Assembly (NCBI RefSeq): GCF_905171775.1
Contig: NC_053494.1
Coordinates: 129,258,824-129,322,823, forward strand
From: Rana temporaria
Lineage: Eukaryota; Chordata; Amphibia; Anura; Ranidae
DNA length: 64,000 nt
Reading direction: 5' to 3'
The translations under genes and the position numbers were made by a program. Of the stretch, positions 1 to 9,939 are shown in pieces (positions within the stretch are counted from its first letter, which is position 1; each line of letters starts with the position of its first letter). The notes beneath the pieces were generated by a model. That model saw only the letters and a program-made list of their open reading frames with translations, ran no database searches and was not told the origin of the DNA.

Positions 1-151
1 AGAGGTGCTTTAAAACCAGCACCTGGTGTCTTTGGCAGTGTCAGTCTTTTAGACAGCCGCTGACCAGCTTATCGTACGGGTGCGTTCCCGGCTCCTGCTG
101 TACCTGTGGTCTCACTGGTTAAAATTACACTCCCCCTTGCGCTGTCCACAT

Positions 152-193
152 AGCTTCTTACGCGTTTCGTAGTTTTGCGTCTTCAGAAAAGCT
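152..193 (-). ncRNA. Hammerhead ribozyme motif, left PLE copy
   Basis: Read on the minus strand: CTGAAGA (the CUGANGA core), an 11-nt stem II region, GAAA, then the palindrome ACGCGT as a minimal stem III, then A as the cleavage-site nucleotide. AGCTTTT before the core pairs with AGAAGCT after it, giving a 7-bp stem I with one G-U pair. Short hammerheads with palindromic stem III are known in PLEs and are thought to act as dimers. Stem II is weak, with an unpaired C after the core, so activity is uncertain. Confidence 0.65.
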
Positions 194-247
194 GGTGGAT
201 GATTTTGCTGTCACTGTATTTATCCCCTCTGTCAAATTGCACTTACT

Positions 248-403
248 GGCCAAACAGGAAGTGGCTGCGCCGCCATCTTTACTATACCGGAAGTGGCCCG
301 GAGGCCATCTTAACTCCTGTATACTGGCCAAACAGGAAGTGGCTGCGCCGCCATCTTTACTATACCGGAAGTGGCCCGGCGACCATCTTAACTCCTGTAT
401 ACT
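248..403 (-). repeat. Two 78-bp tandem units in the left PLE terminal region
   Basis: Two 78-bp units start at 248 and 326, and a third partial start lies at 404. They mirror 8957-9112 in the right copy. Each unit holds paired ETS-like (CCGGAAGTGG) and YY1-like (GCCGCCATCTT) sequences on the plus strand. The array lies in the PLE terminal region next to the hammerhead, so it may be a duplicated promoter segment. That is an inference from motifs only. Confidence 0.7.
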
Positions 404-1231
404 GGCCGTGTATTACCTCTATTGCTAAGTGTGTTTCCCCGGGACAAATTATGTGTTTATTGGTGCAGCTGCTAAGCGTCATACTGCCCCAAATCCTCAC
501 TATTTTTGGCGTCATAACGCTGCTGGTATCCCTGGTTTTCCTCCCCTACGTTCCCTGTATCCCGGAAGTGCGGGGACCCGGATGTACTGGTGCCGCCATT
601 TTAGTATCTGGCATAGGGTTTATATAATGTGGGATGGTTGGACTCCCAACCATTTCCACAGGAAGTGCCCAATCGGCCATCTTAAGTCCTGTAGGTGACC
701 TATCCTGCTGTATGCGTCTGTGCCTGACACTGCCATAGGCACCTTACAGATGTGCATACAAAATTTATATATTACTATTCATTGCCGTAAATTGTTAAAA
801 AGCATTCATAAAAAATCCTTCATAAAAAATCAATAATCAAGTACACTCAAATGCAGGGGGTTTTTATCATATAGAGACATTCTATCTATATTGTATGGGC
901 CAATTAATATTTAGTATGACAATTCCTTGCAATAAAACACTGTCATTAAAAATGAAATTATATATCGAAAAAACTTGTTGTCGGTGCGTTAATAGTCTAG
1001 AAGCGTCTAAATTATGTATATTATTAAAATTATTAAAATGAGGAAACCAGGTGTGGGTGTATACTCAGGTTAATTTATATTTATGCCTGCGCTAGTAGTA
1101 ACGTCTAATTCTACATTCATCCCTTTCGGTTTGAGTCTATCCATTTTAAAAATCCATTCGGTTTCGTTGCGTGAAATTTCCCTGCGCATATTTAGGTTTC
1201 TCCAGTTCTGTTCAATTTTGTCAATTGCGTA

Positions 1232-4200
1232 AATTTTTTTTTTTTTTATCCATAAAGATTTTATTGAGAGAGAAAGAACAGCTTTACAGATTAAACAACA
1301 TCAGCAACACACATGACAAGCGAATACAAGAGGCGCTACAATGTGTTGCTACACTTGAGATATAGGTGCAAGAAGAATATCTATGACAAAGTTGAAATAA
1401 TCTCTTCACGATCCATGTGAACACTCTCCTCTAATGCATATCTCCCATGGGGGATGTATCTCAAAGTGGCAAGAAGGAAGACTTCAGGATGCTCGTGTTC
1501 AAAGGCCTCTGAGTCCTTCCACAAGTTCTAACTTATATCCAATTATGGCCCCTTGATCACAGAATCAGGTCCTATATCTGTCATTAAGGCCTACCTATTA
1601 CTAACGGGATGAGCGGGTGGGTCAGTCGAAAAACCAACCCGCCCTCCCATCATTGATAGAAGAGGAAGAGGGAATATAAAAGATAAAGGGGGAGAGAGAA
1701 AGATACAGAAGACGAGGGAAAGAGGGAGAGGAAGAGGAAATGGGAAAAAAAAAAAAAGGGGGGGGGGGAAATGGGGAGGTCCACTGCCCTCACCGTCCAC
1801 ATCGTATTGGAGGAAATGCAGACTAGTGATGTCACAAACCAGTCACCAATCGGGCTTAAAGTCATCGGATTTCAACAGCCCACGTGTCGCACCAGGGCTT
1901 GATACTCCGCTGTGTTTCGGAACTCGAGCCATTCGCTCCAAATGTAAGTGAAGGTGGGAATTCTGTCTTGTGCATTGTATATCAGCTCCTCTATCGCTGC
2001 CAAGTGGTTAATGCGTGTCACCCATTCTTTTATCGTTGGTGGCACCGTGCTCTCCAATGAACAGGAACACATAGTCTAGCTGCATTGATCATATGTATCG
2101 CCACCGAGTTACGATATGTTTTCCTGGGAATTTTGGAAAGATGAAGTAAGTACTGTGCTGGTGAGAACTCCAGGGGGAGTGTCGAGACCGCTGTCGTCAC
2201 ATCATGCACCTTTTGCCAATACGGCTGAAACAGCGGGCAGTCCCACCAGATGTGGAGGAAGGAGCCCAAGGCTTGTCCACACCTCCAACACCTGTCAGGT
2301 ACCGAAGGGGACAACATCCGGTGTCCTATACCACCGTGTCCTGATCTTGTATCCATTCTCCTGAGTGTTCACATTCAACGAACCTTTAAAGATTAACCAG
2401 TTGATCTTTTCCCAGGCCTTCGGGTCAATCGGTCTGTCCAGCCTAGCTTCCCAGAAAGCCTTTTCCGTCTGCAGAGACGCTAAAGGTGCCTCGAACATGG
2501 ACGCATACAGCATCGAGATCACATGCCTCTGGGGTGACGTACTAGAACATAGCGATTCAAACACAGTAGGCGATTTCGTAAAGCTTCCCCTAACCCTTGG
2601 GTCATCCAGAAAGTGTTTCACCTGGAAATAGGCGAATAAGGGAAATTTCTTGGTACGGGATACCTTCTCAAGTTCTTTTATAGACAGGAATCTATTCCCA
2701 GAAAAGAAGTGTTTGGCCAACATATCTGCATGTGGCCACTCGTCTGTCAGGTAGAACCCATCTCGTCCCGGTATAAAGTCCGGGTTACCTCTAAGAGGGG
2801 TCAGTCTGCATTCCGTCTTTGATATTGAGTATGCCCGACAAGCCTGTGAGAAAGCCAACAGAGTTGCCCCTATTAGTGGATGAGATTGGACGTTAGGCGT
2901 CCAATGTCTCTTGGAAGTCCAAGGTATTTTCCCGAGGTCAGCCCCGGCGATCCAATTTTCCAGCCGTACCCAGCCTTTACAGCGTGTATGGGCCCGCCAG
3001 TCCACCACTCTTGCTAGATGTGTAGCCGAGTAGTATCTTTGCAAGTCCAGGAGACCAATACCCCCCTCCGCTTTTGGCAATACCAGTTTTGCCCAGCTTA
3101 TTCTAGGTGTTGTGGATCTCCACAGAAACTTTCTACAGAGTCTTTTGTATGTTGCAAAGAAGGAAGGAGGTAGAGAGATCGGAATTGTCTGTAGCTTATA
3201 TAGCATTCTGGGGAGCACCGTCATTTTCAAGATAGCGGCTCGCCCAAACCAAGAGATTGTGGGGGAGTCCCACTTCTGTATATCCTGCTGTATGGCTTTC
3301 AACTCTGGCGAAAAGTTCTTGTCAAACAAGTCTGAAAGTTTACCTGGGAGCCGAATGCCCAGGTAAGTAATGTCATCTGTTTTCCATCGAAAGGGAAAGT
3401 TCTCCTGGCAGTGGGTAACCAGTGATGGAGGAAGTGTAACATTCAATGCAAATGATTTGGAATAGTTAATCTTCAAGTATGAGATATAGCGGAATTGTTC
3501 AAAGACTTGTAACAGGTTCGGTAGGGAAATCAAGGGGGAAGAGAGGAAAAGCAAAATGTCATCGGCAAAGGCCGCTAGCTTACATTCATTATGATGTACT
3601 TTAACCCCTACTATGTCAGGATGGGCCCGAATGCAACGGAGAAGTGGCTCCAATGTGAGGATATACAGTATGGGGGAAAGGGGACACCCTTGTCTGGTGC
3701 CATTATGGATGGAGAAGGCCTCTGACAGGTGACCATTGACCCGGACCCGAGCTCGAGGATTCGTGTACAGGGCTCCAACAAAGCCCCTCAATCTGGTCCC
3801 AAGGCCCAGTGCTTCCAAGACCGAGTTCATGTAGTCCCAGGCCACCCGGTCAAAGGCCTTCTCCGCGTCCAATGATAGAAAGAACCCTTCACTTTTTGTA
3901 GAGGTAAGCCAATGATGCAAGTTGAGAGCCTTGATGGTGTTGTCCCTGGCCTCTCGGCCAGGGACGAAACCCACCTGATCAAGGCTCACCCACGTCGGAA
4001 CGTAAAAAGCTAGCCGCGTCGCCAGGATTTTTGAGAAGATCTTCACATCAACATTTAAGAGCAAGATCGGCCTGTAACTAGACACTTCTGAGGGATCCTT
4101 GCCCTCTTTAGGGATTACTGCGATATATGCTTCCAAGAGGGTGTTGGAATTATGGGAAGAGCTTGCCAGTGAGTTAAATGCCTTAAGGAACCCCGGCGCT

Positions 4201-4737
4201 AAAAGTTCAGAGAAGCATTTGTAATATTGTGCCGTTAGGCCATCCGGGCCTGGGCTCTTGCCCGGTTTGGTAGCTTTTAGAGCTTCTACCCATTCTTCTG
4301 ACGTCAATGGCGACTCTAAGATTTGCTGATCCTCCACGGACACTGCCCGTGGTGAATATTTGTGCAAAAAGTCCTTTATCAGGGCTTCCCTTGTCACCGA
4401 CGAGCCCACTCCTTCCTCCCTCGTCCTGATATTATATAATTTGCTATAATACTCCTGGAATTGACGAGCAATATCCTCCGTCCTAGTATGAATCCCACCC
4501 TGCTTATCTTTCACGTGATGGATAGTGGAAGCAAGGACACGTTTTTGCGTGAACTTCGCCAAAAGTCTTCCCGGCTTGTTCCCTTGCTCAAAGAACAATT
4601 TCTGTGATAACATCATGCGCTTGCGTGCTTTTTTATATAGTTCTTCACGCAAGAGTGCTCTTGTATCAGCTAGGTCGGCCGCTACCTTAACTGCCATGGA
4701 GCCTTTGTGTTGCGCCTCCAGTCTAGAGATTTTATCC
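1232..4737 (-). mobile_element. L1-clade LINE insertion, 5'-truncated
   Basis: A 3.5-kb LINE lies on the minus strand. Its 3' end carries a poly(A) tail, seen as a T run at 1234-1247. The 5' end at 4737 falls inside ORF2, so ORF1 and most of the endonuclease are missing, as usual for target-primed insertions that stop early. A 12-bp duplication, GTCAATTGCGTA, flanks it (1220-1231 and 4738-4749), and the uninterrupted site survives in the other PLE copy at 8132-8143. The 3' UTR contains a purine-rich plus-strand tract (1660-1775), which is a pyrimidine tract in the element's sense strand. Confidence 0.93.
2030..4737 (-). pseudogene. L1 ORF2 remnant: reverse transcriptase and C-terminal zinc knuckle
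   Basis: The frame is open from the truncation point at 4737 to 2295, about 815 codons. The start is not native, because the endonuclease has been lost. RT landmarks include GKSPGPDGL, SYRPILLLNVD, LDAEKAFDRV, GTRQGCPLSP and the catalytic FADD at 3558-3569. The protein would copy element RNA into DNA at a nicked target in the nucleus. Near 2300-2310 the reading shifts by one base. The shifted frame continues to 2030 with CWRCGQALGSFLHIWWDC, the Cys-Cys-His-Cys motif typical of L1 C-termini. It is defective through 5' truncation and the frameshift. The motif set and order fit the L1/Tx1 branch rather than L2 or CR1. Confidence 0.9.
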
Positions 4738-4749
4738 GTCAATTGCGTA

Positions 4750-6116
4750 CATTTTTAACTTACTAGGGTCTCTATTGTGCTTTTGTCTGAAATGCAACGA
4801 AACACTATGGTGGATGAACCCCTTTTTTATATTTCTAATATGTTCACCCATACGTACTGACAGTTTCCTGGTGGTTCTGCCCACATACTGTATGCCACAC
4901 TCGCATTCCAGCACGTAGGTGACATGCGTACTACTGCACGTGATGAGTTTATCTATTTTGAATTCTTTTTTATTAGCATGGGATGTAAAATGGCTGACCT
5001 TCCTAGGCCCTTTAGTGATGCGGCATGGTTTACACTTCCCGCATCTATAAAATCCCTTCTGGTCAAAAAAAGTAGTAATTTTCTTAGGTGGGTCCGGTAC
5101 GTTTTTTTACCAAGGTATCCCTGATTCTTCTGGCTCTTCTGTATATAAATTTTGGCTTAGCAGGTAAAATTTTATTTAGATCTGCGTCTCCCCTAATAAT
5201 GGGCCAATGTTTGGTGATGATTTTTTCAACCGCTCGATAATCCGCACTGAAGCCCGTCACAAAAGTGACATCATTTGTTTCTGGTGGTTTGCGTTCCTTA
5301 TCCTTCAGCATCTCGTTACAGTTCATGGAATTTACTTCTGATCTTGTTTTCTCCAGCCTGTTTCGCTCATATCCTTTCTCAACGAATCTGTCAATGAGGA
5401 TATTTGTTTGCCGCTGGTAGTCATCCGAAGAATTGCAATTACGTTTGATTCGGATGAACTGCCCCTTTGGTATAGCCCGTTTCCACTGGGGATGGTGGCA
5501 GCTTCCGTACGGGATATACCCGTTTCGGTCCGTTTCCTTGAAATGCGTTCTCGTGTGAAGTTCTTTCCCATTTTTAAATATTTCCGAGTCCAGAAACTGC
5601 GTAACCTCTGTTTGGATGTTGATTGTGAATTTGATTCCATAATTATTGTGGTTAATATGCTCAATGAAGCCTTTCAGCTGTTCATGGCTACCCTCCCACA
5701 CAATCAAGATGTCATCAATGAACCGTTTGTATGCTTGGATTTGCGGCCAGCTTTTCCCAAAAATTTCTTCACTTTCCCATTTATTCAAGAATATATTTGC
5801 CACACTTGGGGCGTATTTGTTGCCCATTCCTACGCCTTTTATTTGGCTGTAGTACCTGTGGTCATGCCAAAAAAAGTTGTTTTTCATGGCCATTCTTAGT
5901 CCTTCTAGGATAAATCTTCTCTGTTTTAATTTGAGCTTCGAGTGGTTTTTTAAGGCCCATGCTACTGCTGCCAGTGCATCTACTTGCTTAATGTTAGTAT
6001 ATAAAGACTCTACGTCTATAGTTACCAACAGCGTAGAATCTTTAACTGAGACATTTGTGAGCGTGTTAATAACATCCTTACTATCTTTGATGAAGGAGTT
6101 TCCTCCTGCTGCCAGT
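4750..6116 (-). pseudogene. PLE RT/GIY-YIG remnant, left copy
   Basis: Translated on the minus strand, this matches the right copy from AAGGNSFIKD onward. It includes the RT core SLYTNIKQ and the catalytic FIDD. The frame breaks at 5103-5109, where the left copy has seven T residues and the right copy six complementary A residues, so the product ends after RDTLVKKRTGPT. The GIY-YIG part reappears at 4732-4914 as YVGRTTRKLSVRMGEH and is then cut by the L1 at 4738. It also lacks the N-terminal third. It cannot encode a working enzyme, although most substitutions relative to the right copy are minor. Confidence 0.88.
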
Positions 6117-8294
6117 AAAGCCTTCAATGGTTTTGAAACATTTATAGACTTGCAAAAGTTTATAAGGAAATTAAATTTAAAGAAATATTTTGGAAACAAA
6201 GGGGGGAACACAACAGAAAGAGAAACTCCAGAATACACGCATAGTCAACTAAAAAACAAATCAACCTTCAACCCAAAAATGAGCTCCAACCACCACATAG
6301 AGGTCTTTAAAAAAATGGTGGAAAAAGAAATAAGGAACATCAAACCACAAAGGAACACTAAGCAGGATAGAATCTGGCAAGGAATAAAGAAACTGGAAAA
6401 AAGGAAAGATATAGTTGTAAGGCCTGCGGATAAGGGGGGGGGGTTGGTCATACTAACCAAAAAAGATTATGCAGATGAACTCAACAGGCTAGTGAATGAC
6501 ACCACCACCTACCAATTACTAAAGAAGAACCCCAACAAGGAACTGAAATCTAAACTCAAAATTTTTCTAAACAAAGGGATAGCTGACCACATTATAAACA
6601 AAAAGGAGGCTAGATATATGTTACCAAAGGCTCCCAGGATCCCAGTAATATATCAGGTACCGAAGATACACAAAAATAAATCTAAACCTCCGGGACGCCC
6701 CATCATCAGCGGCATAAATTCGGTACATTCCCGGTTGGGAGAATACTTAGATGTGTTCCTGCAGCCACTGGCAGCAGGAGGAAACTCCTTCATCAAAGAT
6801 TGTAAGAATGTTATTAACACGCTCACAAAGGTCTCAGTCAAAGATTCTACGCTGTTGGTAACTATAGACGTAGAGTCTTTATATACTAACATTAAGCAAG
6901 TAGATGCACTGGCAGCAGTAGCATGGGCCTTAAAAAACCACTCGAAGCTCAAATTAAAACAGAGAAGATTTATCCTAGAAGGACTAAGAATGGCCATGAA
7001 AAACAACTTTTTTTGGCATGACCACAGGTACTACAGCCAAATAAAAGGCGTAGGAATGGGCAACAAATACGCCCCAAGTGTGGCAAATATATTCTTGAAT
7101 AAATGGGAAAGTGAAGAAATTTTTGGGAAAAGCTGGCCGCAAATCCAAGCATACAAACGGTTCATTGATGACATCTTGATTGTGTGGGAGGGTAGCCATG
7201 AACAGCTGAAAGGCTTCATTGAGCATATTAACCACAATAATTATGGAATCAAATTCACAATCAACATCCAAACAGAGGTTACGCAGTTTCTGGACTTGGA
7301 AATATTTAAAAATGGGAAAGAACTTCACACGAGAACGCATTTCAAGGAAACGGACCGAAACGGGTATATCCCGTACGGAAGCTGCCACCATCCCCAGTGG
7401 AAACGGGCTATACCAAAGGGGCAGTTCATCCGAATCAAACGTAATTGCAATTCTTCGGATGACTACCAGCGGCAAACAAATATCCTCATTGACAGATTCG
7501 TTGAGAAAGGATATGAGCGAAACAGGCTGGAGAAAACAAGATCAGAAGTAAATTCCATGAACCGTAACGAGATGCTGAAAGATAAGGAACGCAAACCACC
7601 AGAAACAAATGATGTCACTTTCGTGACGGGCTTCAGTGCGGATTATCGAGCGGTTGAAAAAATCATCACCAAACATTGGCCCATTATTAGGGGAGACGCA
7701 GATCTAAATAAAATTTTACCTGCTAAGCCAAAATTTATATACAGAAGAGCAAGAAGAATCAGGGATACCTTGGTAAAAAACGTACCGGACCCACCTAAGA
7801 AAATTACTACTTTTTTTGACCAGAAGGGATTTTATAGATGCGGGAAGTGTAAACCATGCCGCATCACTAAAGGGCCTAGGAAGGTCAGCCATTTTACATC
7901 CCATGCTAATAAAAAAGAATTCAAAATAGATAAACTCATCACGTGCAGTAGTACGCATGTCACCTACGTGCTGGAATGCGAGTGTGGCATACAGTATGTG
8001 GGCAGAACCACCAGGAAACTGTCAGTACGTATGGGTGAACATATTAGAAATATAAAAAAGGGGTTCATCCACCATAGTGTTTCGTTGCATTTCAGACAAA
8101 AGCACAATAGAGACCCTAGTAAGTTAAAAATGTACGCAATTGACAAAATTGAACAGAACTGGAGAAACCTAAATATGCGCAGGGAAATTTCACGCAACGA
8201 AACCGAATGGATTTTTAAAATGGATACACTCAAACCGAAAGGGATGAATGTAGAATTAGACGTTACTACTAGCGCAGGCATAAATATAAATTAA
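6117..8294 (+). CDS. Penelope-like reverse transcriptase with GIY-YIG endonuclease (5'-partial)
   Basis: The open frame has 725 codons from the junction to TAA at 8294. It also runs upstream to 5877, but that part is antisense of the left copy and not native. The first in-frame ATG inside PLE sequence is at 6279. Residues 1-25 resemble the PLE N-terminal region. DIVVRPADKGGGLVIL, PKIHKN and GRPIIS mark the start of the RT. DVESLYTN and FIDD (residues 349-352) are RT motifs, and the two Asp residues are metal ligands. A Cys cluster, CGKCKPC, precedes the endonuclease. Tyr617 in TYV and Tyr627 in YVG with following Arg residues mark the GIY-YIG domain. PLE enzymes copy their RNA at nicked or telomere-like targets. 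The frame has no internal stop, so only the extreme N-terminus appears lost. Confidence 0.9.
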   Translation, partial: KAFNGFETFIDLQKFIRKLNLKKYFGNKGGNTTERETPEYTHSQLKNKSTFNPKMSSNHHIEVFKKMVEKEIRNIKPQRNTKQDRIWQGIKKLEKRKDIVVRPADKGGGLVILTKKDYADELNRLVNDTTTYQLLKKNPNKELKSKLKIFLNKGIADHIINKKEARYMLPKAPRIPVIYQVPKIHKNKSKPPGRPIISGINSVHSRLGEYLDVFLQPLAAGGNSFIKDCKNVINTLTKVSVKDSTLLVTIDVESLYTNIKQVDALAAVAWALKNHSKLKLKQRRFILEGLRMAMKNNFFWHDHRYYSQIKGVGMGNKYAPSVANIFLNKWESEEIFGKSWPQIQAYKRFIDDILIVWEGSHEQLKGFIEHINHNNYGIKFTINIQTEVTQFLDLEIFKNGKELHTRTHFKETDRNGYIPYGSCHHPQWKRAIPKGQFIRIKRNCNSSDDYQRQTNILIDRFVEKGYERNRLEKTRSEVNSMNRNEMLKDKERKPPETNDVTFVTGFSADYRAVEKIITKHWPIIRGDADLNKILPAKPKFIYRRARRIRDTLVKNVPDPPKKITTFFDQKGFYRCGKCKPCRITKGPRKVSHFTSHANKKEFKIDKLITCSSTHVTYVLECECGIQYVGRTTRKLSVRMGEHIRNIKKGFIHHSVSLHFRQKHNRDPSKLKMYAIDKIEQNWRNLNMRREISRNETEWIFKMDTLKPKGMNVELDVTTSAGININ

Positions 8295-8659
8295 CCTGAG
8301 TATACACCCACACCTGGTTTCCTCATTTTAATAATTTTAATAATATACATAATTTAGACGCTTCTAGACTATTAACGCACCGACAACAAGTTTTTTCGAT
8401 ATATAATTTCATTTTTAATGACAGTGTTTTATTGCAAGGAATTGTCATACTAAATATTAATTGGCCCATACAATATAGATAGAATGTCTCTATATGATAA
8501 AAACCCCCTGCATTTGAGTGTACTTGATTATTGATTTTTTATGAAGGATTTTTTATGAATGCTTTTTAACAATTTACGGCAATGAATAGTAATATATAAA
8601 TTTTGTATGCACATCTGTAAGGTGCCTATGGCAGTTTCAGGCACAGACGCATACAGCAG

Positions 8660-9170
8660 GATAGGTCACCTACAGGACTTAAGATGGCCGATTGGGCACT
8701 TCCTGTGGAAATGGTTGGGAGTCCAACCATCCCACATTATATAAACCCTATGCCAGATACTAAAATGGCGGCACCAGTACATCCGGGTCCCCGCACTTCC
8801 GGGATACAGGGAACGTAGGGGAGGAAAACCAGGGATACCAGCAGCGTTATGACGCCAAAAATAGTGAGGATTTGGGGCAGTATGGCGCTTAGCAGCTGCA
8901 CCAATAAACACATAATTTGTCCCGGGGAAACACACTTAGCAATAGAGGTAATACACGGCCAGTATACAGGAGTTAAGATGGCCGCCGGGCCACTTCCGGT
9001 ATAGTAAAGATGGCGGCGCAGCCACTTCCTGTTTGGCCAGTATACAGGAGTTAAGATGGCCGCCGGGCCACTTCCGGTATAGTAAAGATGGCGGCGCAGC
9101 CACTTCCTGTTTGGCCAGTAAGTGCAATTTGACAGAGGGGATAAATACAGTGACAGCAAAATCATCCACC
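8660..9170 (+). promoter_or_regulatory. PLE terminal region rich in YY1-like and ETS-like sites
   Basis: AAGATGGCGGC and AAGATGGCCG (YY1-like) alternate with CACTTCCGG and CACTTCCTG (ETS-like) through this GC-rich terminal block. Similar pairs also occur outside the 78-bp array, at 8680-8706 and 8759-8803. In PLEs the terminal repeat region of one copy can drive the adjacent copy, so a promoter role is plausible. No TATA box or start site is evident. The function is inferred from motif density only. Confidence 0.4.
8957..9112 (+). repeat. Two 78-bp tandem units in the right PLE terminal region
   Basis: Units start at 8957 and 9035, with a partial third start at 9113. They are nearly identical to each other and to the reverse complement of 248-403. 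The same copy number in both arms means the duplication predates the inverted pair or was homogenised afterwards. Confidence 0.85.
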
Positions 9171-9212
9171 AGCTTTTCTGAAGACGGAAAACTGCGAAAC
9201 GCGTAAGAAGCT
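9171..9212 (+). ncRNA. Hammerhead ribozyme motif, right PLE copy
   Basis: CTGAAGA at 9178-9184 is followed by an 11-nt stem II region, GAAA, the palindrome ACGCGT and A as cleavage nucleotide. AGCTTTT at 9171-9177 pairs with AGAAGCT at 9206-9212 to form stem I. The stem II region differs from the left copy at two bases. The reading CGC...GCG suggested by comparing both copies may be ancestral. Self-cleavage would release unit-length RNA ends. Stem II is weak here, so dimer formation through the palindrome would be needed. Confidence 0.65.
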
Positions 9213-9362
9213 ATGTGGACAGCGCAAGGGGGAGTGTAATTTTAACCAGTGAGACCACAGGTACAGCAGGAGCCGGGAACGCACCCGTACGATAAGCTGG
9301 TCAGCGGCTGTCTAAAAGACTGACACTGCCAAAGACACCAGGTGCTGGTTTTAAAGCACCTC

Positions 9363-9939
9363 TCTTGTGAGTAGTTTTTTATTATGAATTTTAAATAAAT
9401 ATATTTTTAAACGTATTTCACCATGATGAGCCCCTTGGTTTCTTTGAGGCATTGAGGAACATCCTGAGAGGACTCACCAACTTTAACGGAATAAGTTTTT
9501 GAGGCAAATTACCAGCTGGGGTCTGGTGAGTTTGCATTTCAGCAGTTGGTGGTGGTAGCACTTATCTTTGTCGGGTGGAAGAAGTGACAGCACCCTGTAT
9601 GCATGAAATATAGCACCAGGATTTAAACTCAGCAACACTTTCTGTTTGGACTGGAATTTGTGAACTGGCGCTCACCCATAATTGGGGACGTGTTGCAGCA
9701 TGAATGCACATGAATTGTGAAAAACTAATTTTTGGCACCAACGCACTTTATTATTATTTGTATATATTAATAATATTATTCATTATTTATATGTTCGCAC
9801 ACTTGGGCATGTATATTCATAATAGTTTATAGACTCACTTATAGCACTTTGGAATATTGTTTCACAAGCACATCATTTGGGGTAGCCATATTTATTTATT
9901 TATTTATTCCTTTATTTATTTTTGATGGCACAGCATATG
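9363..9939. other. Unassigned AT-rich sequence
   Basis: No reading frame, terminal repeat or RNA motif could be recognised. The sequence is AT-rich with short poly-A/T and ATTT runs (near 9890-9920). It may be the start of the degraded repeat that continues to about 12100. Confidence 0.4.

Larger units (their letters stand above)
1..6116 (-). mobile_element. Penelope-like element, left inverted copy (5'-truncated, interrupted by L1)
   Basis: This stretch is the reverse complement of the right-hand PLE copy: its last bases (6105-6116) match the right copy near 6773, and positions 1-20 match the right copy's end near 9340-9362. It runs outward on the minus strand from 6116 and may continue beyond the window start. 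It lacks the N-terminal part kept by the right copy. It is split at 1231/4738 by an L1 whose target duplication (GTCAATTGCGTA) occurs at 1220-1231 and 4738-4749. PLEs often carry a partial inverted second copy, so the arrangement suits the family. Few differences separate the copies, which suggests a recent origin or later gene conversion. Confidence 0.88.
6117..9362 (+). mobile_element. Penelope-like element, right copy
   Basis: This is the longer arm of the inverted PLE pair. It begins at the head-to-head junction (6116/6117), contains an open RT plus GIY-YIG frame to 8294, and ends with about 1.07 kb of terminal sequence holding 78-bp repeats and a hammerhead motif. Similarity to the left copy runs to 9362, which I take as the 3' boundary although the left copy is cut by the window edge. 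No target duplication can be assigned because the other end may lie outside the window. Confidence 0.88.

Noticed and set aside
5408..5899. 163-codon plus-strand frame (and its mirror at 6984-7475)
   Set aside because: Antisense of the PLE reverse transcriptase, present in both inverted copies.
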